NCBI RefSeq assembly: GCF_030813435.1
Contig: NZ_JAUSUG010000001.1
Span: 1 to 64,000 of the forward strand
Length of the DNA: 64,000 nt
Reading direction: 5' to 3'
Source: Evansella vedderi
Lineage (GTDB): Bacteria > Bacillota > Bacilli > Bacillales > Salisediminibacteriaceae
Under the pieces are notes generated by a model that did no database searches, was not told where the DNA came from, and worked only from the letters and a program-made list of their open reading frames with translations. A program made the position numbers and the translations under genes. Positions 35,993-43,872 of this stretch are shown here, piece by piece (positions within the stretch are counted from its first letter, which is position 1; every line of letters starts with the position of its first letter).

Positions 35993-36512
35993 ATTTTAAA
36001 ATACTTACATATTCCCTCCATGGTCCAACGTCCTCTCCGTATCGTGCGGCCATTACACGTACAATTTGAGAAATGTGAGTTAAATCATGAACAACCCAAG
36101 TAGACAGTAATTCCCTTAACTTTACTTCACCAAAAGCAGGGTGCTGACCCGTTAATTCAAGGTGCAGATTAGGAATAATTATAGCTTTAATGGTTTTTAT
36201 GTTTTGTGAACGAAGTGATTTAAATTGTTGCAGCTTTTCTTGCATGGCCCCTTCAGGCTTTTCCTTTAAGTGTGCAAATCGATCAAAGGGGGGGAACGGC
36301 TTCCTACCGCCTTCTTCAAGAATCGATTTGATCCTAGGTAGCCAATTTGTTTTTTCACATTCAATTAAGTGTTCAATGACTTCTTCAGCATTCCATGTCC
36401 CCTCCCCTTCGTTACATTCTAACCACCCAGGGGATAAATTAGATAAAAAATACTCCAAGGTATTCGGTGTATTCCCTAACACTTCAATAGCTTCATCCAA
36501 TTGAAAGTTCAT
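35991..36512 (-). CDS. DinB-like domain protein
   Basis: A 173-residue four-helix DinB/YfiT-type protein. Candidate metal ligands are His residues in EVIEHLIECE and VVHDLTHISQI. The ATG at 36512 follows AAGGAGAGG by about 7 bases, so the longer frame to 36620 is rejected. DinB-like proteins are often thiol- or metal-dependent transferases; no substrate known. The stop codon coincides with a repeat end. Confidence 0.85.
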   Translation of the reverse strand: MNFQLDEAIEVLGNTPNTLEYFLSNLSPGWLECNEGEGTWNAEEVIEHLIECEKTNWLPRIKSILEEGGRKPFPPFDRFAHLKEKPEGAMQEKLQQFKSLRSQNIKTIKAIIIPNLHLELTGQHPAFGEVKLRELLSTWVVHDLTHISQIVRVMAARYGEDVGPWREYVSILK

Positions 36513-36653
36513 GCCAACCTCTCCTTCTCTTGTTCCTATGCTATTATTTATAATTATATGAAAATTCCATCGGTCTTTACAGAAGGTTTTGGAGTAAGCA
36601 TAAAAAATACATGGACTCACTTACCGTGTTAAGTTAATAGAGAGGTGATAATC

Positions 36654-37094
36654 GTGAAAATTATTAAGAATAAGAGATGGGATATGGATTTAGAAGAATT
36701 TCTAAAAAAGCCGCTGTTCGCCCATTTAGCTACAGCTGTTGGTGATTACCCAAGGGATTCCCCTGTTTGGTTTCACTGGGAAGAGGAGAAACTTTGGATC
36801 ATAGGAACCGCAACAGACACCTTTCCAAAGAGGATCAAAAATAACCCTAAATGTGCCATTGGCATTATTGATTTTAATGTGGAAACTGGGCTCGTTTTAC
36901 ATGTAGGATTCAGGGGAGTGGCCACAGTGGAGCCGTTCAACACGGCCATCACCAATCGTTTACTATCCAAATATCTAGGACCTGATGAGAAAAACTGGGA
37001 CCCCCGTTTTCGAAATTTAGATAATAGTAACGTGTTAATCTGCTTTGTTCCAAAGACGGTAGTCGTACGGGATCAGTCTTATAAAAAATTCTAG
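36654..37094 (+). CDS. pyridoxamine 5'-phosphate oxidase-like protein
   Basis: A 146-residue split-barrel protein of the PNPOx-like (general stress FMN-binding) superfamily. The N-terminal PLFAHLATAVGDYPRDSPVWF strand pair and the KRIKNNPKCAIGIID segment are typical. The GTG at 36654 follows AGAGGTG. Probably binds FMN or heme; activity unknown. Confidence 0.82.
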   Translation: MKIIKNKRWDMDLEEFLKKPLFAHLATAVGDYPRDSPVWFHWEEEKLWIIGTATDTFPKRIKNNPKCAIGIIDFNVETGLVLHVGFRGVATVEPFNTAITNRLLSKYLGPDEKNWDPRFRNLDNSNVLICFVPKTVVVRDQSYKKF

Positions 37095-37199
37095 CAATAA
37101 TAATAAAAAGATAAGCTTTGGGGATGATAATTGCACGTTGAAAACGTCTTTACAAAACTTTTTCCCCTTGTTATTATAGAAAAAATCAAAAAAATTCCA

Positions 37200-37490
37200 A
37201 TTGCGATGATGAGAAGAGTAGATAAAAGTCATTCTTTACAGAGAGCTCCAGCTGCTGGAAAGGAGTAAGAATGCTTTATTGAACCAAGCCTCTGAGCATC
37301 ACATCGGAACCGACCTCGGGGATGGTGTGACAGGTGCTCCTGTTATAGAGCTAGGGTATAAGTGTCCATTATTCGATACCGTACCCGAAGAGGCTGATAT
37401 GGTGACGTATTAGCAAACTGGGGTGGTACCGCGATCATACAATCTCGCCCCCAAGACTTAACAAGGTCTTGGGGGTGGGATTTTTTTATT
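37200..37490 (+). promoter_or_regulatory. T-box riboswitch upstream of glutaminyl-tRNA synthetase
   Basis: A complete T-box leader. Stem I includes AGAGAGCTCCAGCTGCTGG and the paired CATTCTTTA/TAAGAATG arms. The likely specifier is CAA (Gln) at 37285-37287 in GAACCAAGCC. The T-box sequence (GGGTGGTACCGCG, 37420-37432) carries the UGGU that pairs with the tRNA acceptor end. The terminator follows, with CCCCCAAGAC/GTCTTGGGGG arms and a T run to 37488. Uncharged tRNA-Gln should prevent termination. Reading CCA (Pro) one base earlier cannot be fully excluded, but the downstream gene supports Gln. Confidence 0.9.
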
Positions 37491-37680
37491 GTTTAAGAAA
37501 TTATATTTTTTCTTAATGTGGATCACTGTGGTTGGATAATCGTCTAGCTTCAAGTGTCGTTGGCCGAGGTCAAATGTGCTGCGATTACTCGGAACAGATA
37601 CCTACGCCTCTTCGTTTACTTGTCGCACATAAGAGTGTCGCTGATAAGCAGGTGCCTTGCCCTTTTGTTCTTGGAAAAAA
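37484..37680. repeat. dispersed repeat between T-box and glnS
   Basis: TTGTTTAAGAAATTATATTT and the next 40 bases up to TCGTCTAG recur with few changes at 50072-50135. The following part (37546-37680) is different in the two places but GC-richer with hairpin potential. It lengthens the leader between the T-box terminator and the synthetase start. Confidence 0.65.
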
Positions 37681-37773
37681 TATTGCGGGAAAAAAATGAA
37701 AGTGCAAGTATTACGAGTTAGACTCGCACAACGACGTAAAAAACTGCTCAACAAAATAAAGGGAGGGTTAAAA

Positions 37774-39519
37774 ATGAGGGAGGAAAACAGTATTCTTTCC
37801 AATAACGATTTAGTGCGTTTAATAGAGGAGGATGTGAAGAACAAAGTATATAACCGGCCCATTTGTACGAGATTTCCACCGGAACCGAACGGCTATCTGC
37901 ATATTGGCAGTGCTTATGCCATTCATTTAAATTACATGCTGGCCCGAAAGTTTGATGGGAATTTCAACCTGCGCTTTGATGATACAAATCCTTTGAAGGA
38001 AGACAGGGAATATGTGGAAGCTATTATAGAGGACATGAACTGGTTGGGCTACGAGCCAGGTGAGCGAATATTTTACGGTTCCGACTACTCCAATGAAATT
38101 TATGACAAAGCGTTAACCCTAATAAAAAAGGGCAAAGCCTATGTGTGTGAATTATCCCCAGAGAAAATGACAGAATACCGGGGGACTTTAACGGAGCCAG
38201 GAAGAAACAGCCCTTATAGAAACAGGTCAATAGAAGAGAACCTAACCTTGTTTTTACAAATGAAAAAGGGGGAATTTCCAACAGGATCCAAGGTGCTGCG
38301 GGCAAAAATGGATATGGCATCACCGAACATCAACTTGAGGGACCCGGTCTTGTACCGCATCATCCACGCAGACCATTACCGAACGGGGAACGAGTGGTGT
38401 ATTTATCCCATGTATGACTTTGCCCATCCGATCCAGGACGCAATCGAAGGGGTGACCCACTCCTTCTGTTCCATCGAATTCAAAGACCATCGTCCACTAT
38501 ACGAATGGATTTTGATGGAATTGGATATGGCCGAAACACCGCCGAAGCAGAGGGAATTTGGCAGGGTCCATTTATCGGGAGTGGTCACCAGTAAGCGTTA
38601 TTTACGGGAGCTTGTGGAAGGGGGATATGTGGATGGCTGGGACGATCCAAGGCTGCCAACGATTCGCGGATTAAGGCGTCGGGGAATGACACCAGGCAGT
38701 ATAAGAAGGTTTGTCAATGAAATTGGCTATGTGAGGCACCAAAGCACTGTCGATTTTCCATTACTAGAAAGTATTGTCCGGGATGAATTGAAGGCAAAGG
38801 TCCCATGTTTCATGGCTGTCTTAGACCCTTTGAAGGTTACCATTACCAACTACGATGAGGGTGTGACGGAGCTCATATCAGTGGAGAACAACGTGGAAAA
38901 TGCTGAATTAGGAAGAAGAGATGTGCCATTTTCAAGAGTGATTTATATAGAAAAGGAAGACTTTATGGAAACCCCGGCGAAAGGTTTCAAAAGGCTGTCC
39001 TTGAACTCCGAAGTTCGCTTAAAGGGGGCCTACTTCATCAAGTGCAACGAAGTGATTAAGGATGAAGACACGAGGGAGATTGTGGAGCTGCGGTGCACGT
39101 ATGATCCTCAAACGAAAAGTGGAACGGGCTTTTCGGGACGGAAGGTAAAGGGAACGATTCATTGGGTATCGGCGGCCCAAGCCGTTCCAGCGGAGGTTCG
39201 TTTGTATGACCGGTTGTTTGACAACGACGAGATCGTGAAGGATCCGGAAAAAATATGGGAGGAAAAGCTGAATCCAGATTCCTTAGTCGTTTGTGGGAAC
39301 GGTATGGTGGAGCCATCTGTAAAAGGTGCAGAAGTGGGAACTAAATATCAATTTATCCGCCACGGGTACTTTTGTGTAGATAGAAAGAGCGGGGATGGTC
39401 AAAAGTTCATTTTTAATAGAATTGTTCATCTAAAAGATTCGTGGAAAAGGGGTAATCTTCCCCCTTTTCCAACACTTGGATCAAAACCTACACATCCTTC
39501 GCAAAATCGTTTATCTTAA
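37774..39519 (+). CDS. glnS: glutaminyl-tRNA synthetase
   Basis: A 581-residue class I synthetase that charges tRNA-Gln directly. The ATP-binding HIGH motif is HIGS in PEPNGYLHIGSA (residues 37-48), FDDTNP is the GlnRS form, and the KMSKS equivalent is VTSKR (271-275). The C-terminal anticodon-binding beta barrels begin near 355. The ATG at 37774 follows GGAGGG; a longer frame to 37657 runs through a repeat and is rejected. Most Bacillales lack GlnRS and use GluRS plus GatCAB, so this was probably acquired by transfer. T-box control supports the Gln assignment. Confidence 0.93.
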   Translation: MREENSILSNNDLVRLIEEDVKNKVYNRPICTRFPPEPNGYLHIGSAYAIHLNYMLARKFDGNFNLRFDDTNPLKEDREYVEAIIEDMNWLGYEPGERIFYGSDYSNEIYDKALTLIKKGKAYVCELSPEKMTEYRGTLTEPGRNSPYRNRSIEENLTLFLQMKKGEFPTGSKVLRAKMDMASPNINLRDPVLYRIIHADHYRTGNEWCIYPMYDFAHPIQDAIEGVTHSFCSIEFKDHRPLYEWILMELDMAETPPKQREFGRVHLSGVVTSKRYLRELVEGGYVDGWDDPRLPTIRGLRRRGMTPGSIRRFVNEIGYVRHQSTVDFPLLESIVRDELKAKVPCFMAVLDPLKVTITNYDEGVTELISVENNVENAELGRRDVPFSRVIYIEKEDFMETPAKGFKRLSLNSEVRLKGAYFIKCNEVIKDEDTREIVELRCTYDPQTKSGTGFSGRKVKGTIHWVSAAQAVPAEVRLYDRLFDNDEIVKDPEKIWEEKLNPDSLVVCGNGMVEPSVKGAEVGTKYQFIRHGYFCVDRKSGDGQKFIFNRIVHLKDSWKRGNLPPFPTLGSKPTHPSQNRLS

Positions 39520-39584
39520 GTGTAGTAACAGTTTTCCATAGTGTGTAAAGTAGGGACAAGGAATTTATTTTAGGAGGGAACACC

Positions 39585-39956
39585 ATGGAAGTTTTTGCAG
39601 ATTATTTAGGGAGTATTGATAACCAACAACATCGGGACCGAACGGAAGAAGTTTTGGCTTGGGTAACGAAGAAATTTCCAAAATTAGTGCCAGAAATGAA
39701 GTGGAAGCAGCCTATGTTTACGGATCACGGCACATTTATTATCGCTTTTAGTGTAGCCAAACATCATTTGGCTGTTGCCCCTGAAAGGGTAGGGATTGAT
39801 CATTTTTCTGATGAAATTATACAAGCAGGCTATAATCACACGAAGGAGTTGGTTCGTATCAAATGGGATAGTCCTGTTAACTTCGAATTACTCGAGAAAA
39901 TGATCGAGTTTAATATTATGGATAAGGCAGACTGTTCAACTTTTTGGCGGAAATAG
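39585..39956 (+). CDS. fra: frataxin-like iron chaperone (DUF1801, YdhG/Fra)
   Basis: A 123-residue protein with the DUF1801/YdhG fold; length and the motif VPEMKWKQPMFTDHGTFII match Fra of B. subtilis, an intracellular iron chaperone that delivers iron for Fe-S assembly. TAGGAGG precedes the ATG. It is a single gene here. Confidence 0.8.
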   Translation: MEVFADYLGSIDNQQHRDRTEEVLAWVTKKFPKLVPEMKWKQPMFTDHGTFIIAFSVAKHHLAVAPERVGIDHFSDEIIQAGYNHTKELVRIKWDSPVNFELLEKMIEFNIMDKADCSTFWRK

Positions 39957-40013
39957 AGAAATGTCCTTCCTCACTGATGACTTAGATAAAGATTAAAGGA
40001 GACATTTGCCCCC

Positions 40014-40414
40014 ATGCAAGAAGAGGCCGAAAAGATACTTTCCAGCATGGGGGTGAAGGAGGGGCATCTAAGGAATCTATCAATACATTGCCGTGATGAT
40101 GCCCCCATTTCACCGGATGTAGCAGCCTATTCCGAAGGGCAAAAATCATTATTTAATGCCCTAACAGCATATAAATCTTTTATAAAGGTAAACGGAGCTG
40201 ACAATCTGTCCTTTTCCGATGTACCGGTGATTTTTTCGGAGAAGGAAATGACGGGAAGCTGCATGAAGTTATAAGCGGACTTATTACCTCATTCTTCGAA
40301 GCGTTTTTGTCCGCGGAGGATAATTCATTGGCATTCGCGGAGTTAATAGAAAAGGAAAAGGATAGTTTTACAGTGATTGATAAGGAAGGTTACGAAAAGT
40401 CCCTCAAAAAATAG
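40014..40414 (+). pseudogene. frameshifted hypothetical gene
   Basis: The first frame (ATG 40014 after AAAGGAG) encodes 86 residues to a stop at 40272. Near 40240 a neighbouring frame takes over (GNDGKLHEVISGLITSFFEA) and runs to TAG 40414. The two together would make a helical protein of about 130 residues. A one-base slip at about 40235-40245 is inferred. Function unknown. Confidence 0.6.
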
Positions 40415-40432
40415 AGGCAGGTGGTTTAGTAG

Positions 40433-40639
40433 GTGGAAGGGAATAAAAGGCTGACCATTACCATTTCGCTGTTCGTCCTAGCAGTTTACTTCATCTATTA
40501 CTTAATTCATTCAGGGCCACCACCATGGCACGCTATCAACACCTTTGGAATCATCGTCTTAATCATTTTGGCAACGATAATTATCATGAAATTGAACCAA
40601 ATGACAAAACTATTAAAAGAGAAAAGGAAAGATGATTAG
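40433..40639 (+). CDS. small two-TM membrane protein
   Basis: A 68-residue protein: two hydrophobic helices joined by a Pro/His-containing loop (HSGPPPWHAIN) and a basic tail (KEKRKDD). GTG start about 10 bases after AGGTGG. Possibly co-transcribed with the frameshifted gene before it. Function unknown. Confidence 0.6.
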   Translation: MEGNKRLTITISLFVLAVYFIYYLIHSGPPPWHAINTFGIIVLIILATIIIMKLNQMTKLLKEKRKDD

Positions 40640-40645
40640 TGTCTG

Positions 40646-40682
40646 CTGTGGTCCACAACGGCCCACGGTATTTTTTTCTCTA
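40646..40682 (+). terminator. probable terminator
   Basis: GTGG and CCAC arms form a weak GC stem with TATTTTTTTCTC directly downstream, after the small membrane protein gene. Confidence 0.6.
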
Positions 40683-40751
40683 AATTTGTAACCTTTTAGT
40701 GGGATTATTCGACTATACTGAAATAAGATTTATAGAAGGGTGATTCCACGG

Positions 40752-41468
40752 ATGAAATTATTACAGAAATGCTTAATCACATTAATTACTTGTACTATAT
40801 TTTTCCTTGTACCTCAAACTTCCTATGGTGCCCTTTGGGAGCAGATTCCCTTTGAGGAAATGGTGGAAAGGGCAGACCTCGTTGTCATTGGCACGTATGA
40901 GGGGGAGGCCGTAGAGAGAATCGAACAACATTCCGATCCGGAATCTGATTACTATATCGGGTTTACCGATTGGAAAATTCATGTTTCCAGCTATTTAAAA
41001 GGAGAGCCAGTCGGAAATACCATCCTCGTCACCACTCCTGGGGCAACGGAGACTGTTCCAGAGAGGGAAGGTGAGGTTCGTATGCGCTCCAATGCCTATC
41101 GAATAGATAGCATTATCCAAGGCATGGAACAAGAGCTCCAGGTGGAAGCGAATGAAATTTTATTTTTCCTAGAAGAGAGGGAGGGGGACTACGTGCCGAT
41201 CACCCCAAAGGCCGTTGTACCTCTTGTACTTTTAGATTGGGAGGAGTATCTAACCCCAGAAATTATCGGTGACGAGGAGATCGATTTTGAAGATGAGTCC
41301 TTTAAAGAACTGGAGTTTTTAAAGGAATTCATGGAGACAACTCCGAAATACTCCCCTACTGGTGAGCGGCAAACTCCAAGCTCGGAGTCTAGACCATGGC
41401 TGCCGTACGCAGCGGGAATCATTGTTTTAACTGTAGCGGTCCTATTTTTTGCAAAAAAAAGGCGGTGA
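40752..41468 (+). CDS. secreted, C-terminally anchored protein
   Basis: A 238-residue protein with an N-terminal signal peptide (cleavage near SYGA), a beta-rich extracellular part with VERADLVVIGTYEGEAVERI, an acidic stretch and a C-terminal membrane helix followed by KKRR. This looks like a surface protein held by its C-terminus. ATG 40752 follows AAGGGTG. Its last bases give the ribosome site for the next gene. No named family recognised. Confidence 0.72.
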   Translation: MKLLQKCLITLITCTIFFLVPQTSYGALWEQIPFEEMVERADLVVIGTYEGEAVERIEQHSDPESDYYIGFTDWKIHVSSYLKGEPVGNTILVTTPGATETVPEREGEVRMRSNAYRIDSIIQGMEQELQVEANEILFFLEEREGDYVPITPKAVVPLVLLDWEEYLTPEIIGDEEIDFEDESFKELEFLKEFMETTPKYSPTGERQTPSSESRPWLPYAAGIIVLTVAVLFFAKKRR

Positions 41469-41472
41469 ATAT

Positions 41473-42147
41473 GTGACGATTTTAGTCCCAAGCTGGTTTC
41501 AGAGCATTTTCAATGTTTTTTCCGTCATATTCGTTGTCCTTCTGTTCGGGATCATCGTTTTCACCATTAATAAATGGATCGGAACGAAAATTACGGAAAG
41601 GACGATGTATGTTTGGGGGATTATTATTTCTATTGCCACACTGCTACTATTGGAAACGCAAATCAAAGTTGGCTACCCGAGGCAAGGGGATATTGTCATC
41701 GATGGAAAGGGAGAAGTTGTAGAGATTAAGGGCTATGACTACACGTTGATGACCACCGACAAAGACTTGTTTTTCTACGGTAATTACCCATTGGATGATG
41801 TGATAGCCTATGAACTGGAGACGGAGGATGGCCAGCTGGCCGAGGTAAACATCCAATTTACTGCAGAGGAAGTGGACACGGAAACAATAAGATCACTGTT
41901 TCGCATTTACGTAGAAGAAGTGGACTATCGTTCTACCAGTTTTCCAACATACTTCTCCAACGCCTCTTACCTGAATGAAATATTAATAGATAGGTTCCAC
42001 AACAATCTAGAAGAGGCTTTCAAGCAACACGAAGTACATGAACTTACGCCGGAAAAAACCAGCCAATTGGTGGACCACATTGGAAGACAAACATTGAACT
42101 CCCACGAACAAAGAATGTTTACGATCAAGGTGGATAGGCAGTACTAG
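41473..42147 (+). CDS. hypothetical membrane protein
   Basis: A 224-residue protein with two N-terminal membrane helices (about 5-35 and 45-65) and a soluble C-terminal domain of about 150 residues. GTG start with AAAAGGCGG close by; it begins 4 bases past the previous gene, so they form an operon. No family recognised. Confidence 0.7.
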   Translation: MTILVPSWFQSIFNVFSVIFVVLLFGIIVFTINKWIGTKITERTMYVWGIIISIATLLLLETQIKVGYPRQGDIVIDGKGEVVEIKGYDYTLMTTDKDLFFYGNYPLDDVIAYELETEDGQLAEVNIQFTAEEVDTETIRSLFRIYVEEVDYRSTSFPTYFSNASYLNEILIDRFHNNLEEAFKQHEVHELTPEKTSQLVDHIGRQTLNSHEQRMFTIKVDRQY

Positions 42148-42243
42148 GTGATGCTATTTGCGTCACCTTTTTTCCTTTTAAACCCAATTTTGGGTAGATT
42201 AATGTTAAGATAATGATAAGAACCTATGTTGGAGGCGTTAAGC

Positions 42244-42471
42244 TTGGCTGGAACTATTTTGTTAATTATTTTGATGATCCCTGTCTATTGGGCCTTGATA
42301 TACGCCTACCTTTTCCCTGAGGAAAGCATCCTCTGGGGGCAAAGGTGGAAGTATGACGACGAACCCGAGGTTTCCGATTTGGCGATTACCGTTACAAAAA
42401 CGGGTTCCCTTATTGGAATCATTGTCCTAAGCGTCATTATCGTTATTTCACTTTTACCCCATTTTCTATAA
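42244..42471 (+). CDS. small two-TM membrane protein
   Basis: A 75-residue protein with two hydrophobic helices and an acidic loop (YDDEPEVSDL). The TTG at 42244 follows TGGAGG by about 9 bases; the ATG at 42226 overlaps that site. Same direction as the two genes upstream and probably part of the same operon. Confidence 0.62.
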   Translation: MAGTILLIILMIPVYWALIYAYLFPEESILWGQRWKYDDEPEVSDLAITVTKTGSLIGIIVLSVIIVISLLPHFL

Positions 42472-42495
42472 GCCTATAAAAAGGGGAATCTTACT

Positions 42496-43046
42496 ATGAA
42501 AAGAAAGCTGCTGTTCATTTTTTTGCCGATCATTGCAGTGGGGGGTATCTTTGCTGTTTGGTATACGTATCCAAAGGAAATTGACCAAACGCTCCACGGA
42601 GTGAAATACCAATTAGGCTCTGAAAATGCCAACTTTGAAGAACAGATGACCATTGATATTTTCGGCAAAGTGCAGAGAAATCTCCTGGGGGAATGAATCT
42701 TTCGCGGAACGATTACTATTGATGGGGATGTACACCCACCACCAGAAGCCTCGAGGAAGTACTATCGGTGCCCTTCCAAAAGACCCTTGACCGAGGACTC
42801 ATTCAATATATCTAATACTCAGATGATGGTGAATATTATATGGAAATAATTACATACGGCTTTATTTACGGGGGCGAGAACTTCAGTGAATTAACCATCG
42901 GCGTCCATGAACAAAAAAACGGCGGTTCAGGTTGGAACAGCGCAGATGGAATGATGATTTCCGCACCAGCAGGTGACAGGAAGGAAGGATTAAAGCTATC
43001 CAATCAGCTGATGGGAAATGTAATAGGTGATGCAACTTTAAAATAA
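42496..43046 (+). pseudogene. decayed gene for a membrane-anchored protein
   Basis: The first frame gives an N-terminal membrane helix and WYTYPKEIDQTLHGVKYQLG, then TGA at 42694. The same frame continues FRGTITIDGD; a second shift near 42750 gives TIGALPKDP, a third frame gives DRGLIQYI and SDDGEYYMEIITYGFIYGG, which then stays open to 43046. At least one stop and two frameshifts are needed to restore about 180 residues. Clearly inactive. Confidence 0.78.
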
Positions 43047-43057
43047 TTTTTAAGGGG

Positions 43058-43124
43058 ACGATCCCGGTGCGCCTGTCATCCCAGAATCGGAATGGGGATG
43101 GATGCACCGGGATCGTGTTTATTT
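43058..43124 (+). terminator. terminator after decayed gene
   Basis: A perfect 13-bp stem, ACGATCCCGGTGC (43058-43070) with GCACCGGGATCGT (43104-43116), is followed by GTTTATTT. Confidence 0.8.
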
Positions 43125-43319
43125 ACATTTCACTGTGTTCTGCCCGAAGATACCACTCGTTTCAACAACTACGGTCCCGCCATCACTCAAACAATTCTCC
43201 ATTTTTTCCGTGTTAGCCCTGTGATTACTATTAATCTGCCACATACTCACCGCCGTAACAGTAAAAATGAGAAGGAGAGCTGCCAATTCAACATATGCTT
43301 TTCCATGGTCTTGAAGAAC
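43119..43319 (-). pseudogene. remnant of a small secreted/membrane protein gene
   Basis: The minus frame is open from 43319 to TAA at 43119 and reads like a small exported protein: a hydrophobic stretch ELAALLLIFTVTAVSMWQIN, then a polar part with CLSDGGTVVVE. No good start codon exists (TTG at 43286 without a ribosome site), and an overlapping frame from the next remnant runs into it. Probably the 3' part of a broken gene. Confidence 0.4.
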
Positions 43320-43700
43320 CTAGTAAGCTTGGAGTTTTCCCCATTGTCGGTAAATGCTCCGTTTACAAATTTACGAATCTCACGATAATAGATATAATTA
43401 TGTGTGATTAGCAGTAGGAACAGGACGACGATAAACACATAACGATCCAACGGAAAAACCAGTTGAAAATGACTAATGGTATAAGCTGAGAATAAAGAAC
43501 ATTCAGGAACACCTGCTTCCAATGAGTTTTGTCACCGGAAATGGTAATTCCTTTAGCCATCTGATAATCTCCTCTTTGGCAGAGAAACCTAGTAAATCTA
43601 AACAAGCCTGGTTAACAAAAATAACACTTTCTCTATTAAAAATCGGCTTCGATTCCAAACTCTGATCAATAAGCTGAATAAGGTCAAAATCAGTGTTCAT
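43247..43700 (-). pseudogene. PAS-domain membrane protein remnant
   Basis: From ATG 43700 (AGGTG upstream) the frame reads a PAS-like start, FNRESVIFVNQACLDLLGFS, then loses the frame near 43555. A second frame gives GITISGDKTHWKQVFLNVL, and a third a membrane segment RYVFIVVLFLLLITHNYIYY. At least two frameshifts. It may have been part of a signalling protein. Confidence 0.55.
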
Positions 43701-43872
43701 CTTACACCTACACAATATATTCCAATAATATCACATTTTGTTTTCGAAGAGATGCTCCTAAGGAGGTTTCGATATCCTGCTTCTATAAACCAACAGCGGT
43801 TCACCCACATTTCATCGTCATTTCCGTTTATGTTAGAATACCAAGATACGACAGATGTGGAGATGAACGGAA

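Noticed and set aside
37657-37773. N-terminal extension of glutaminyl-tRNA synthetase
   Set aside because: The extra 39 codons run through intergenic repeat DNA; GGAGGG directly before the ATG at 37774 marks the true start.
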